Source: MVRV01 sp964469905 (GTDB lineage: Bacteria > Desulfobacterota > Syntrophia > Syntrophales > Smithellaceae). Taken from it: a stretch of DNA of 64,000 nucleotides. The stretch spans positions 75,308 through 139,307 of the forward strand of contig CAYXZW010000003.1 in the NCBI GenBank assembly GCA_964469905.1, written 5' to 3'. Below are positions 1 to 8,887 of the stretch, piece by piece. Each line of letters begins with the position of its first letter. Within the stretch, counting starts at the first letter, position 1. The position numbers were made by a program, and so were the translations under genes. The notes beneath the pieces were generated by a model. The model was not told the origin of the DNA. It made no database searches and worked only from the letters and a program-made list of their open reading frames with translations.

Positions 1-2
1 GT

Positions 3-941
3 GAGATTAAAAGACTGACAAAGATTGCCGCCCCGGATCTCGGTTTGATTACCAATGTCGGTCCTGCGCATCTGGCCGGCTTCGGTTCTGTGGAGGTTGT
101 CCGCGAGGAAAAAGGAGATTTGTTTTTTAATATGTCCACTGCAGGAACGGCAATAGTTAATCTGGATGATGAAGCCGTGCGCATTATTGCCGAAAGGTGG
201 CAAGGTCGGCGCATTACTTTCGGCATGAGCTCTGATGCCGATGTTACTGCCAGGGACATAGAAAAAAACGGCGCCCGCGGTGTACGCTTCACGCTGGTAA
301 TCGGTGACCAGGCACAGAAAGTAGAAATGAAAATAGCCGGTATTCATCATGTTTATAATGCTCTGGCTGCCGCAGCAACAGCCTGGGCAGCGGGTATTGA
401 CGGAAAATCGATTGCTGAAGGCTTGGCTGCATTCCGGCCGGTTTCCGGACGCATGGAAATGATCAAGCTGCAGAACTGTGCTTATGTTATAGATGATTCT
501 TACAATGCCAATCCGGCATCCGTTCGCGAGGCCTTGATGACACTGAAGGATTTGAAGAAACATCACAGCGGGTATGTGTTTTTGGGTGATATGCTGGAGT
601 TGGGGGCATCCGCAGACGAGATGCACCGTAAAATCGGTTTTTTGATGGCGACAATAGGTGTAAATGCTGTCTTTTTAAAAGGTGATTTTTCCGCAATCAC
701 GGCGGCCGGGGCGAGGGAAGGCGGTATGCTGCCGCAGAATATTTTCTTTCTGTCTCCGGAAGAAGACGGCATGCAGTTTTTGAAAAAGAATTTAAAAAAG
801 GGTGATTGGATCTTAGTGAAAGGTTCACGTCGCCTGAAGATGGAAAGAATTGCAGTTCAAATATGCGATTTATTCGGCAAAGCTGAGGTCGGAGTAAAGA
901 GCAGCTCGTTATCGAATGTGTCGGGAGGTAATGAAAATTGA
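3..941 (+). CDS. murF: UDP-N-acetylmuramoyl-tripeptide--D-Ala-D-Ala ligase (MurF), 5' truncated by window edge
   Basis: MurF adds D-Ala-D-Ala to the UDP-MurNAc-tripeptide, the last cytoplasmic Mur ligase step. The reading frame is open from base 3, so about the first third of a usual ~450-residue protein, including the ATP P-loop, lies outside the window. Visible are the central ligase stretch (NVGPAHL) and the MurF signature DDSYNANPAS, then the C-terminal domain. The stop TGA (939-941) is shared with the TTG start of mraY, a 4-base overlap typical of a translationally coupled dcw operon. The family is clear from the signature and from its place before mraY. Confidence 0.96.
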   Translation, partial: EIKRLTKIAAPDLGLITNVGPAHLAGFGSVEVVREEKGDLFFNMSTAGTAIVNLDDEAVRIIAERWQGRRITFGMSSDADVTARDIEKNGARGVRFTLVIGDQAQKVEMKIAGIHHVYNALAAAATAWAAGIDGKSIAEGLAAFRPVSGRMEMIKLQNCAYVIDDSYNANPASVREALMTLKDLKKHHSGYVFLGDMLELGASADEMHRKIGFLMATIGVNAVFLKGDFSAITAAGAREGGMLPQNIFFLSPEEDGMQFLKKNLKKGDWILVKGSRRLKMERIAVQICDLFGKAEVGVKSSSLSNVSGGNEN

Positions 942-2017
942 TTTACCATTTATTGTATCCCTTACATACGACATTTTCATCGTTTAACGTTTTTCGCTAT
1001 ATTACTTTCCGGACGATTTATGCAACCATTACGGCTTTGGTAATATGCTTCGTTATAGGTCCCTGGCTTATCCGGAAATTGCAGAGCATGCAGATCGGTC
1101 AGCAGATCAGAGAAGATGGCCCACAAAGCCATCTGGTAAAAAAAGGCACTCCCACAATGGGCGGGGTATTGATAATTTTTTCTGTTGTAGTTTCGACATT
1201 GCTCTGGACTAATCTTACCGTAGATTATGTCTGGTTGGTATTGCTGGTGACGGTGGGATTCGGTCTGATTGGATTTGTCGATGATTATAGTAAACTTATT
1301 GGAAAAAACTCCAAGGGGCTGTCCGGAAAAACAAGGCTTGCCGCAGAAATATTCATTGCTCTGTTCGTGAGCATCATTCTTTATCTGAAACCTGGCTTCA
1401 ATTCACAGGTCACCATCCCGTTTTTTAAAACGGTTCTACCCAATCTCGGCTGGGGTTACATTCTGCTGTCCACGTTTATCATTGTGGGTGCGGCCAATGC
1501 GGTGAATCTCACCGATGGATTGGATGGTCTGGCCATCGGCCCGGCGACAATCTGCTTTGCTACTTATGTAATGTTTGCCTATTTTGCCGGTAACGTGAAA
1601 GTAGCAACGTATCTGCAAATTCCTTACGTTGCCGGCGCCGGAGAGTTGGCGGTGTTTTGCGGGGCAATGGTTGGTGCCTCTTTAGGTTTTCTCTGGTTTA
1701 ATTCTTACCCCGCGGAAGTATTTATGGGAGATGTCGGCTCGCTATCATTAGGTGGTGCATTAGGGATGATGGCAGTTATTACCAAGCAGGAAATTCTGCT
1801 GGTTATTGTCGGCGGAATTTTTGTGATTGAAACATTTTCCGTCATCTTTCAAGTTGGCTATTTCAAGATGACACACGGGAAGCGAATTTTCCGTATGGCG
1901 CCGTTGCATCATCATTTTGAATTGAAAGGCTGGGCGGAACCGAAAGTAATTGTGCGTTTTTGGGTAATTTCTATTCTGCTGGCCTTAATGGCGATAAGTA
2001 CATTGAAGCTACGTTAG
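938..2017 (+). CDS. mraY: Phospho-N-acetylmuramoyl-pentapeptide transferase (MraY)
   Basis: Integral membrane enzyme moving phospho-MurNAc-pentapeptide from UDP to undecaprenyl phosphate, giving lipid I. The 359-residue length is normal. Visible are the family N-terminus (YHLLYPLH), the Asp pair in FVDDYSK, the NAVNLTDGLDGLA loop and the C-terminal HHHFELKGW motif, separated by hydrophobic segments. The start is TTG at 938, inside the murF stop codon. It is supported by the family's N-terminal sequence and by a Shine-Dalgarno GGGAGG at 923-928; no ATG in frame fits the family start. It is the second gene of the window's dcw operon. Confidence 0.97.
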   Translation: MIYHLLYPLHTTFSSFNVFRYITFRTIYATITALVICFVIGPWLIRKLQSMQIGQQIREDGPQSHLVKKGTPTMGGVLIIFSVVVSTLLWTNLTVDYVWLVLLVTVGFGLIGFVDDYSKLIGKNSKGLSGKTRLAAEIFIALFVSIILYLKPGFNSQVTIPFFKTVLPNLGWGYILLSTFIIVGAANAVNLTDGLDGLAIGPATICFATYVMFAYFAGNVKVATYLQIPYVAGAGELAVFCGAMVGASLGFLWFNSYPAEVFMGDVGSLSLGGALGMMAVITKQEILLVIVGGIFVIETFSVIFQVGYFKMTHGKRIFRMAPLHHHFELKGWAEPKVIVRFWVISILLALMAISTLKLR

Positions 2018-2024
2018 GGTAAAT

Positions 2025-3368
2025 ATGAATTTTAAAGATAAAAAAATTGTTATTATCGGCATGGGCAAAACAGGAATTGCCACCGCCGTATTTTTAGGTG
2101 CTCAGGGCGCCCTGGTTGTGGTCACCGATGAAAAACCGATCCATCTGTGGGATAAGCAGTATGAGTATATCGCCAATGAAAAATGGCTGAAAAACGGAGA
2201 ATATAATGCCGGTATTTTGAGTGGGGCGGACATGGTTGTCCCGTCACCGGGGATTCCTCCTTATAATGAAATTCTTGTTGCAGCTGTCCTGGCAAACATT
2301 CCGGTTGTCAGTGAAATTGAACTGGCCTGTTGGTATTTGAAGAAACCGATGATTGCGGTTACCGGTACCAACGGAAAAACGACAACGGTAAGCCTGCTGG
2401 GAGAAATCCTTAAAAGAGCAGGGAGGCGTGTATTTGTCGGCGGCAACATCGGCAATCCTTTGATTGGATACGCCGGAACATTGCAGGAAGATGATTTTAT
2501 TGTTGCTGAAATCAGCAGTTTCCAGATGCAGTGGATGGATAAGTTCCGGCCTTTTGTATCGATCCTCCTGAATGTAACCTGTGATCACATAGATTATCAC
2601 GGTTCTTTTGACGAATACCGCCGCATCAAGGCCAGAATATTTGCCAATCAGTGCCAATCTGATTTTGCTATTCTCAATGCCGAAGACGAGTCCACAGAGT
2701 CCATCACTTCCGGCATTCAGGCGAAGGTTGCCTTGTTCAGCTCAGTAAAAGAAATACGACAGGGGATATATTTGAAGGATGATGTTCTTGTTTTTAAAAT
2801 GTTCGACGGCAGCCAGGAACAATATCCGCTGAGCATGATTAATATTCCCGGTTTGCATAATGTGGAAAATGTAATGGCCGCTGTCATGGCTGCTCGTTTC
2901 TGCGGCTGCAGCAGGTCCGACATAATAGCGGCCATAAATGATTTCCGGGGCTTGCCGCACCGGATTGAATACGCCGGCGAGAAAAAGGGCGTTCGATTTT
3001 ATGATGATTCCAAAGGAACGAACGTCGGTTCTGTTGTGCGTGCACTCGATACGTTTCCCGGTCCGGTTATCCTGCTTTTAGGCGGGCGGGATAAAGATGG
3101 TGATTTTGATACTCTTCAGCCGCTATTAAAGAAGAAAGCCAAAAAAGTTGTATTGTTTGGCGAAGCACGTGACCGCATTGAATCTATGATTGGCGGGAGT
3201 GTAGCAATGGAGAAAAGGCAGACATTGCGGGAAGCAATCGAAAGCGCTTATGCCGACTCAACAGCTGGCGATGTGATATTGCTTTCCCCCGGTTGCGCCA
3301 GTTTTGATGAATTTCAAAATTATAAAGAACGGGGCAAGCATTTTAAAGAAGTGGTCAGGAATCTGTAA
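2025..3368 (+). CDS. murD: UDP-N-acetylmuramoylalanine--D-glutamate ligase (MurD)
   Basis: Cytoplasmic ATP-dependent ligase adding D-Glu to UDP-MurNAc-L-Ala. At 447 residues it is full length. An N-terminal Rossmann-like UDP-binding part (IGMGKTGIA) is followed by the Mur ligase P-loop GTNGKTT (about residues 113-119), the central NVTCDHIDYH stretch, and the C-terminal domain with DDSKGTN and the terminal LSPGCASFDEF motif typical of MurD. It starts 7 bases after mraY and abuts ftsW with no gap, so co-transcription is almost certain. Confidence 0.97.
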   Translation: MNFKDKKIVIIGMGKTGIATAVFLGAQGALVVVTDEKPIHLWDKQYEYIANEKWLKNGEYNAGILSGADMVVPSPGIPPYNEILVAAVLANIPVVSEIELACWYLKKPMIAVTGTNGKTTTVSLLGEILKRAGRRVFVGGNIGNPLIGYAGTLQEDDFIVAEISSFQMQWMDKFRPFVSILLNVTCDHIDYHGSFDEYRRIKARIFANQCQSDFAILNAEDESTESITSGIQAKVALFSSVKEIRQGIYLKDDVLVFKMFDGSQEQYPLSMINIPGLHNVENVMAAVMAARFCGCSRSDIIAAINDFRGLPHRIEYAGEKKGVRFYDDSKGTNVGSVVRALDTFPGPVILLLGGRDKDGDFDTLQPLLKKKAKKVVLFGEARDRIESMIGGSVAMEKRQTLREAIESAYADSTAGDVILLSPGCASFDEFQNYKERGKHFKEVVRNL

Positions 3369-4478
3369 ATGGATGCTATCTTAAAGAAAGAAGATAAATC
3401 GCCGGATATCATTTTGCTTATGGTCACATTAATATTGGTGACTGTGGGTACAGCGATGATCTATTCATCCAGTTCTATTATTGCCTTGGAACGTTTTAAA
3501 GACGGTCTGTACTTTTTGAAGAAGCAAATGCTATTTGTTTGTCTGGGCCTTATTGCCATGGTGCTGATGAGCAAGATTTCCTATGAGTCGTTAAAGAAAA
3601 TTGCTTATCCCGGAATAATTGTATCTTTGGTTTTACTCGTTCTGGTTTTGATTCCGCATGTTGGTCTCAAGCGCGGCGGTGCAACGCGCTGGTTGAATCT
3701 TGGTTTTTTTTCTTTTCAGGTCACAGAAATGGTTAAAATAGCGATGGTTATATTTCTTGCTCATATGCTGACCCGTAAAGTTCATCAACTGCAGATATTT
3801 ACCCGGGGTGTTCTGGTGCCCCTGTCAATCACTGCGGTAATTATTGTGCCAATATTATTGGAACCTGATTTCGGTACAGCGGTAATCATAGTGGCCATAA
3901 TGTTCTTAATGATGACTCTGGCCGGTTCCCGGATGAAGCATTTGTTAATTTTAGCTGCAGCTTTTATTCCCATTGGCATTGCGCTTATCTGGCATAAAGG
4001 ATACAGAATGGCGCGCCTCACTGCTTTTTTGGATCCCTGGAAGGATGCAGACAATACCGGCTTTCAAATAATTCAATCCCTCTTGTCGTTTGGGTCGGGT
4101 GGAACATTCGGTGTGGGAATTGGCGACGGCATGCAGAAACTATTTTACCTGCCGGAACCTCACACCGATTTTATTTTGTCGATTATCGCCGAAGAGAGTG
4201 GTTTTGTCGGTGTAACAATTGTGATTGTCATGTTTATGATTTTTGTTTTGCGGGGATTTATGATTTCACTGAAAGCACCTGATCTTTTCGGTACGCTTCT
4301 GGCGGCGGGGTTGACAATGGTAATCGCCCTGCCAGCATTTATTAATATTGCCGGTGTCATGGGTATTATTCCGCTCAAAGGACTTGCTCTGCCTTTTCTG
4401 AGCTACGGAGGAACATCATTTATTATGAGTATGACAGCGGTAGGAATTTTATTGAATATATCGACCCAGAATGTATGA
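3369..4478 (+). CDS. ftsW: SEDS peptidoglycan glycosyltransferase FtsW
   Basis: Polytopic SEDS-family protein that polymerises lipid II at the division septum together with a class B PBP. At 369 residues with about ten hydrophobic segments it fits FtsW/RodA. Visible family motifs are GGATRWLNLG in the large extracytoplasmic loop, the IAEESGFVG helix and the C-terminal LPFLSYGGTS. FtsW rather than RodA is chosen from its position between murD and murG, the usual dcw site for ftsW. The ATG directly follows the murD stop codon. Confidence 0.95.
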   Translation: MDAILKKEDKSPDIILLMVTLILVTVGTAMIYSSSSIIALERFKDGLYFLKKQMLFVCLGLIAMVLMSKISYESLKKIAYPGIIVSLVLLVLVLIPHVGLKRGGATRWLNLGFFSFQVTEMVKIAMVIFLAHMLTRKVHQLQIFTRGVLVPLSITAVIIVPILLEPDFGTAVIIVAIMFLMMTLAGSRMKHLLILAAAFIPIGIALIWHKGYRMARLTAFLDPWKDADNTGFQIIQSLLSFGSGGTFGVGIGDGMQKLFYLPEPHTDFILSIIAEESGFVGVTIVIVMFMIFVLRGFMISLKAPDLFGTLLAAGLTMVIALPAFINIAGVMGIIPLKGLALPFLSYGGTSFIMSMTAVGILLNISTQNV

Positions 4479-4536
4479 GTGAAGCAATAAACGGAGAAAT
4501 TGTTTTGATCATATCCTGCATGCTCGGGAGAGGCAC

Positions 4537-5622
4537 ATGCGCATTGTAATCGCAGGAGGAGGAACAGGCGGGCATCTATTCCCCGGCATTGCCATCGCCG
4601 AGGAATTTATTAAAAGAAACAAGCAAACAGAAGTTCTTTTCATCGGAACAAAAAGGGGCATTGAAAGTAAGTTGTTAAGTGGTGCAGGTTACAAGCTGTG
4701 TACGATTGATATCGAAGGAATTAAGGGACGGGGAGTGAAGGCTTTGCTAAAAGGTGTTTATTCGATTCCGCAAAGTATGTGGCAGTCACGGCGGATACTG
4801 AAAGAGTATCGTCCTCAGGTGGTTATTGGTGTGGGAGGATATGCTTCCGGTCCGGCAGTCCTGGCTGCATATTTTATGGGGATACCTACTGCGATTGCCG
4901 AACAAAATTCCGTGCCCGGTATCACTAACAGAATATTAGGAAAGTTTGTCGATAAAATATTTGTCACTTATGAACAGACGATAAAGTCGTTTTCCAGCTC
5001 CAAGGTGTTGCTTAGCGGTAATCCGGTGCGAGCGGCATTTACCGGCGTGCGCAGTCGGCCAAAATCGATAAAAGACTTCCGTCAGTTGCTGGTCTTTGGC
5101 GGTTCTCAGGGAGCCAAGGCGATAAACAAAAGTGTAGTTGAAATGCTGCCTCAACTGCAGAGAATGAAAAATAAAGTACGCATATTGCACCAGACCGGAG
5201 CTCAGGAAGTGGAATCAATCCGTGATGCTTACAGCCGTAATGGAATTGAGGCCGATGTCACCGCGTTTATTGTCGATATGGCCGAAGCATACCGGGAGTC
5301 TGATTTGATCATTTGCCGGGCCGGGGCAACATCATTGGCGGAGATTACTGCAGCAGGGAAAGCACCAATATTAATTCCCTTTCCCTGGGCAACCAATGAT
5401 CATCAGACAAAAAATGCCGAGGAGCTGGCGGATAAAGGTGCGGCAATTATGATTAATGAGCAAGATCTCAGTGGCAGCAAACTGTTTGAAGTAGTTGCAG
5501 GTCTGCTGAGTGACCCTGGGAAATTGCAAAGGATGGAAGAAAACTCGGCAAGAATAGGCAATGTCAATGCGGCGGCCAACATTGTTGATTCCTGCCTTAA
5601 ATTGATGGCGCTGAAGAATTAG
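4537..5622 (+). CDS. murG: Undecaprenyldiphospho-muramoylpentapeptide beta-N-acetylglucosaminyltransferase (MurG)
   Basis: Peripheral membrane GT-B glycosyltransferase that adds GlcNAc to lipid I, making lipid II. The 361 residues begin with the glycine-rich GGGTGGH loop that binds the lipid-linked acceptor. The second half carries GGSQGA and the UDP-GlcNAc-binding RAGATSLAEI stretch. The ATG at 4537 has a good ribosome site (GGGAGAGG, ending about 8 bases upstream). The 58-base gap after ftsW shows no terminator, so the operon probably continues. Confidence 0.97.
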   Translation: MRIVIAGGGTGGHLFPGIAIAEEFIKRNKQTEVLFIGTKRGIESKLLSGAGYKLCTIDIEGIKGRGVKALLKGVYSIPQSMWQSRRILKEYRPQVVIGVGGYASGPAVLAAYFMGIPTAIAEQNSVPGITNRILGKFVDKIFVTYEQTIKSFSSSKVLLSGNPVRAAFTGVRSRPKSIKDFRQLLVFGGSQGAKAINKSVVEMLPQLQRMKNKVRILHQTGAQEVESIRDAYSRNGIEADVTAFIVDMAEAYRESDLIICRAGATSLAEITAAGKAPILIPFPWATNDHQTKNAEELADKGAAIMINEQDLSGSKLFEVVAGLLSDPGKLQRMEENSARIGNVNAAANIVDSCLKLMALKN

Positions 5623-5664
5623 AGATGAAATATCAGATAAAACGAGAAGAGGAATAATCGATAA

Positions 5665-7074
5665 ATGGGAACAGATAAAGAAACCGGATTAATGCAGCGC
5701 AAAATAAAGTGCATTCATTTTGTGGGAATCGGCGGTATCGGTATGAGCGGCATTGCCGAAGTTCTGCTCAATCTCGGCTATAAAATCAGCGGCTCTGATG
5801 CTCAGCAGTCGGATACAACGCTGCGTTTGCAGAATCTGGGGGCAATGGTCGCCCAGGGTCATAGTTCTCAAAATATCGGTAATGCGGACGTCGTTGTAAC
5901 TTCTACGGCGGTCAAAGCGGACAATCCGGAAGTTGTGGAAGCGCATCTGCGGAATATTCCGGTAATACCGCGAGCGGAAATGCTCGCGGAGCTTTTGAAG
6001 ATGAAATTCTCCGTAGCCGTTTCCGGCAGTCACGGCAAGACAACGACAACATCAATGGTTGCCACAATCCTGGCGGGAGGAGGTCTTGATCCAACCATGG
6101 TTATAGGCGGTAAACTGGCCAGTATCGGCAGTAACGCGCGCCTGGGCGACGGCGAAATAATTGTTGCCGAGGCGGACGAAAGTGATGGTTCCTTCCTGAA
6201 ACTTTCACCGACAATTGCAGTTATTACCAACATTGATCGTGAGCACCTGGATTATTATCCGGGCATTACCGAAATCAAAGATGCCTTTCTTAAGTTTGCC
6301 AACATCGTTCCCTTTTATGGTTGTACGGTCATGTGCAACGATAATAAGCATGTAAGAGAAATTGCCCCGCTAATTAAGCGCCGCATCATAACATACGGTA
6401 TTGAACATCCGGCGGATTACAGTGCACAGGACATTAAATTTCAGGGAAGTAAAACAGCCTATCTCCTGTGTTACAAAGGAAAGGTGGTTGGCGAAGTTGA
6501 GCTTAATGTTCCCGGCATGTTTAATGTTTATAATTCTCTGGCGGCCATAGCAGTGGGCCGTGAGTTGGAACTCGATCTTCCGGCAATACGGAAAGGACTG
6601 TCGAGCTTTAATGGAGTGCAGCGAAGAATGGAGATTAAAGGTCAGGTAGGTGGCATAACCGTTGTCGATGATTACGGTCATCATCCGACGGAGGTTAAGG
6701 AAACTCTGGCGGCAGCACGGCACGTGTGGAAGGAAAGGCGCATTGTTGTTTTTCAACCCCATCGCTTTACCCGGACCAAGGCTCTCTTTGATGAGTTTAC
6801 AGGTGCGTTTACCGATGCCGACGTCCTGATTTTGAACGATATTTATCCGGCCAGCGAAGAACCGATTGCGGGAGTTAATTCCGGGGAGCTCAGCAAGGCG
6901 ATTAAAAATACCGGTCATCCCCATGTAGAGTACATAGCGAAGGCGGAAGATACGGTTGAATATTTATTGAAAATTGTCAAGCCCGGAGATGCAGTATTCA
7001 CTCTGGGTGCCGGCAGTGTTTATAAGATTGGCGAATTATTTTTAAAGCAGCTCAAAACAAGGGAAGCAAAATAA
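5665..7074 (+). CDS. murC: UDP-N-acetylmuramate--L-alanine ligase (MurC)
   Basis: First amino-acid-adding Mur ligase, joining L-Ala to UDP-MurNAc. At 469 residues it is normal. The N-terminal nucleotide fold FVGIGGIGMSGIAE, the P-loop GSHGKTTTTSM and the C-terminal DDYGHHPTEV motif are characteristic of MurC. The start at 5665 has GAGG 13 bases upstream. An internal ATG at 5692, nine residues in, lies closer to the conserved core and is an alternative start, but its upstream sequence is a poorer ribosome site. murB begins on the very next base after the stop. Confidence 0.96.
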   Translation: MGTDKETGLMQRKIKCIHFVGIGGIGMSGIAEVLLNLGYKISGSDAQQSDTTLRLQNLGAMVAQGHSSQNIGNADVVVTSTAVKADNPEVVEAHLRNIPVIPRAEMLAELLKMKFSVAVSGSHGKTTTTSMVATILAGGGLDPTMVIGGKLASIGSNARLGDGEIIVAEADESDGSFLKLSPTIAVITNIDREHLDYYPGITEIKDAFLKFANIVPFYGCTVMCNDNKHVREIAPLIKRRIITYGIEHPADYSAQDIKFQGSKTAYLLCYKGKVVGEVELNVPGMFNVYNSLAAIAVGRELELDLPAIRKGLSSFNGVQRRMEIKGQVGGITVVDDYGHHPTEVKETLAAARHVWKERRIVVFQPHRFTRTKALFDEFTGAFTDADVLILNDIYPASEEPIAGVNSGELSKAIKNTGHPHVEYIAKAEDTVEYLLKIVKPGDAVFTLGAGSVYKIGELFLKQLKTREAK

Positions 7075-7995
7075 ATGAGCGGTAAAAAGAAAATTGCTGA
7101 AGTGCTCGACACTGCCTGCGGAATAGTATTTTATGACGAGCCGATGTCGCAGCATACATCGCTTAAAGTGGGCGGCAATGCCGACGCCCTGATTGTAATC
7201 GACAGTGAAGATCAACTAAAGCTAATTGTCAGCAAACTGAAAGCAGCGCAGATTAATTGTCTGCCCGTGGGAAACTTGACTAATATCATTGTTCGGGACG
7301 GCGGATACCGGGGAGTAATTTTACTGATGAGTGGACTCAATAAAATTGACTACCAGCAAATTCCGGAAGAGGGACATTATGTCTCAGCCCAGGCCGGTGC
7401 AGCGTTGGCGGCGTTGGTAGGATATTCTGCCACACATGAATTGACCGGGTGCGAGTTTTGCGCAGGCATTCCCGGCAGTGTCGGCGGCGCTGTGTGGATG
7501 AATGCCGGCGCATTCGGGTCGGAAATAAAGGATGTTGTAACAGAAGTTGCTCTGATTGGGCCCGACTGTGAAAAAATAATACTGAAGAGAGAAGAAATGG
7601 TATTCAGTTACCGCCGGACGGTTTTGCCACCGGAGGCAATAATTCTCCAGGCCCGGTTAAAATTGGAAAAAGGAGACCGCAAAAAAATCCAGGCGAAAAT
7701 AAGGGAAATTATGCAGACGCGCCGGGGAAAGCATCCGCTGGCCTATCCCAATGCCGGATCTGTTTTTAAAAATATGCCGGGAATGCCTGCGGGCCGGATT
7801 ATTGAGGAAATAGGTCTTAAAGGACAATCCTGCGGGGATGCAGAAGTATCGCGTATGCATGCTAATTTTATTGTGAATAAAGGCAAGGCCACTGCCACCG
7901 ATGTTCTGGCCCTGATAGGCATCATTGTGGATAAGGCCAAAAAAGAAAAGGGTATCGATCTGGAGACGGAAGTGATCGTTGTTGGAGAAAATTAA
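7075..7995 (+). CDS. murB: UDP-N-acetylenolpyruvoylglucosamine reductase (MurB)
   Basis: FAD/NADPH-dependent reductase converting UDP-GlcNAc-enolpyruvate to UDP-MurNAc. The 306 residues show the FAD-binding region (HTSLKVGG near the start, then GNLTNIIVRDGG), the GIPGSVGGAVWMNAGAFG motif, the SYRRT segment, and NAGSVFKN followed by EEIGLKG in the C-terminal domain. This is the short type II architecture common in non-enteric bacteria. Its TAA overlaps the ftsQ ATG by one base (TAATG at 7993-7997), indicating coupling. Confidence 0.96.
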   Translation: MSGKKKIAEVLDTACGIVFYDEPMSQHTSLKVGGNADALIVIDSEDQLKLIVSKLKAAQINCLPVGNLTNIIVRDGGYRGVILLMSGLNKIDYQQIPEEGHYVSAQAGAALAALVGYSATHELTGCEFCAGIPGSVGGAVWMNAGAFGSEIKDVVTEVALIGPDCEKIILKREEMVFSYRRTVLPPEAIILQARLKLEKGDRKKIQAKIREIMQTRRGKHPLAYPNAGSVFKNMPGMPAGRIIEEIGLKGQSCGDAEVSRMHANFIVNKGKATATDVLALIGIIVDKAKKEKGIDLETEVIVVGEN

Positions 7996-8840
7996 TGCCG
8001 AAGAAATTAAAAACGAGCATTGCTGCTAAGAAGAACCGACTACGCCGACGCATCTCGAATGGCATTGGGGAATTTGCCGGCGCGATGGGCCTATTGTTTT
8101 CTGCTGCCGTTCTTTGTCTGTTGTTTATCTTTGTCTATAGTTATTTATTGAGCACGCCTTATTTTGGGATCAAGGAAGTATCTGTGCGCGGGTTAAAGGA
8201 ATTGACGGATAAAGACATATTAACACTGGCGGCGATTCGGCCGCAGCAAAACCTGCTGTCCGTTAATACCGAAGCTCTGGTGAAGAGGGTTTCGGCCAAC
8301 CCCTGGGTGAAGAATGTCTATGCCGGCAGGGAACTGCCCAACAGGCTGGTACTGGAAGTACGGGAGCGCAATCCAGTTGCGGTGGTCAGGCAAGCCAGTG
8401 ATTTTTATCTAATGGATAACGAAGGTTTTGTTTTTAAGAAAATGGGAAAAAATGATGATGTTGATTTGCCGATTCTTACCGGTATCGATGGCAGAGAGAA
8501 AGAAAAATCCAAGACGTTGCTAAGCACGCTCACCTTGTTGAAAACCATGTCTGCCTCCGGTCGGTATAATTATCTGGGTTCCATCTCAGAAGTTAACGTT
8601 GATGATATTTTTGGACTTTCTCTGTTAACTGATACCGGCCTTTACCTGAAGCTGGGTAAAGACAATTACGAAAACAAATTGAATCAACTCAATATTGTTA
8701 TGGCAGATGTGGAAAAAAGAGGAATGAGAAAGGGGTATCTATTTATAGATATATGCGATGTTACCAAAATCACCATCACACATAAAAATGCTACGGGGCG
8801 TCCAGAAACTGGGAAAAAAGGTAAACAATACCGGACGTGA
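7995..8840 (+). CDS. ftsQ: Cell division protein FtsQ/DivIB
   Basis: Bitopic membrane protein of the divisome that links early (FtsA/FtsZ) and late proteins with FtsL/FtsB. A basic cytoplasmic N-terminus of about 30 residues is followed by one transmembrane segment (about 31-53). A POTRA domain follows, beginning YFGIKEVSVRGLKELT, and then the FtsQ/DivIB beta domain (MDNEGFVF, LPILTG). The family is poorly conserved in sequence, so position between murB and ftsA is important evidence. The end overlaps the leader of ftsA. Confidence 0.9.
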   Translation: MPKKLKTSIAAKKNRLRRRISNGIGEFAGAMGLLFSAAVLCLLFIFVYSYLLSTPYFGIKEVSVRGLKELTDKDILTLAAIRPQQNLLSVNTEALVKRVSANPWVKNVYAGRELPNRLVLEVRERNPVAVVRQASDFYLMDNEGFVFKKMGKNDDVDLPILTGIDGREKEKSKTLLSTLTLLKTMSASGRYNYLGSISEVNVDDIFGLSLLTDTGLYLKLGKDNYENKLNQLNIVMADVEKRGMRKGYLFIDICDVTKITITHKNATGRPETGKKGKQYRT

Positions 8841-8887
8841 AACGCGGCCCTTGTGCCGCTTATATTAAAAGGGTGGAGAATAAACTG

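Noticed and set aside
487..772. Minus-strand ORFs inside murF, and many similar ORFs opposite other genes
   Set aside because: They lie wholly inside well-supported genes, show no family motifs or ribosome sites, and have the composition of antisense shadow frames.
8837..8887. FtsA start at 8837 (17 extra residues)
   Set aside because: The extra residues do not resemble FtsA, and the strong GGGTGGAG site points to ATG 8888.
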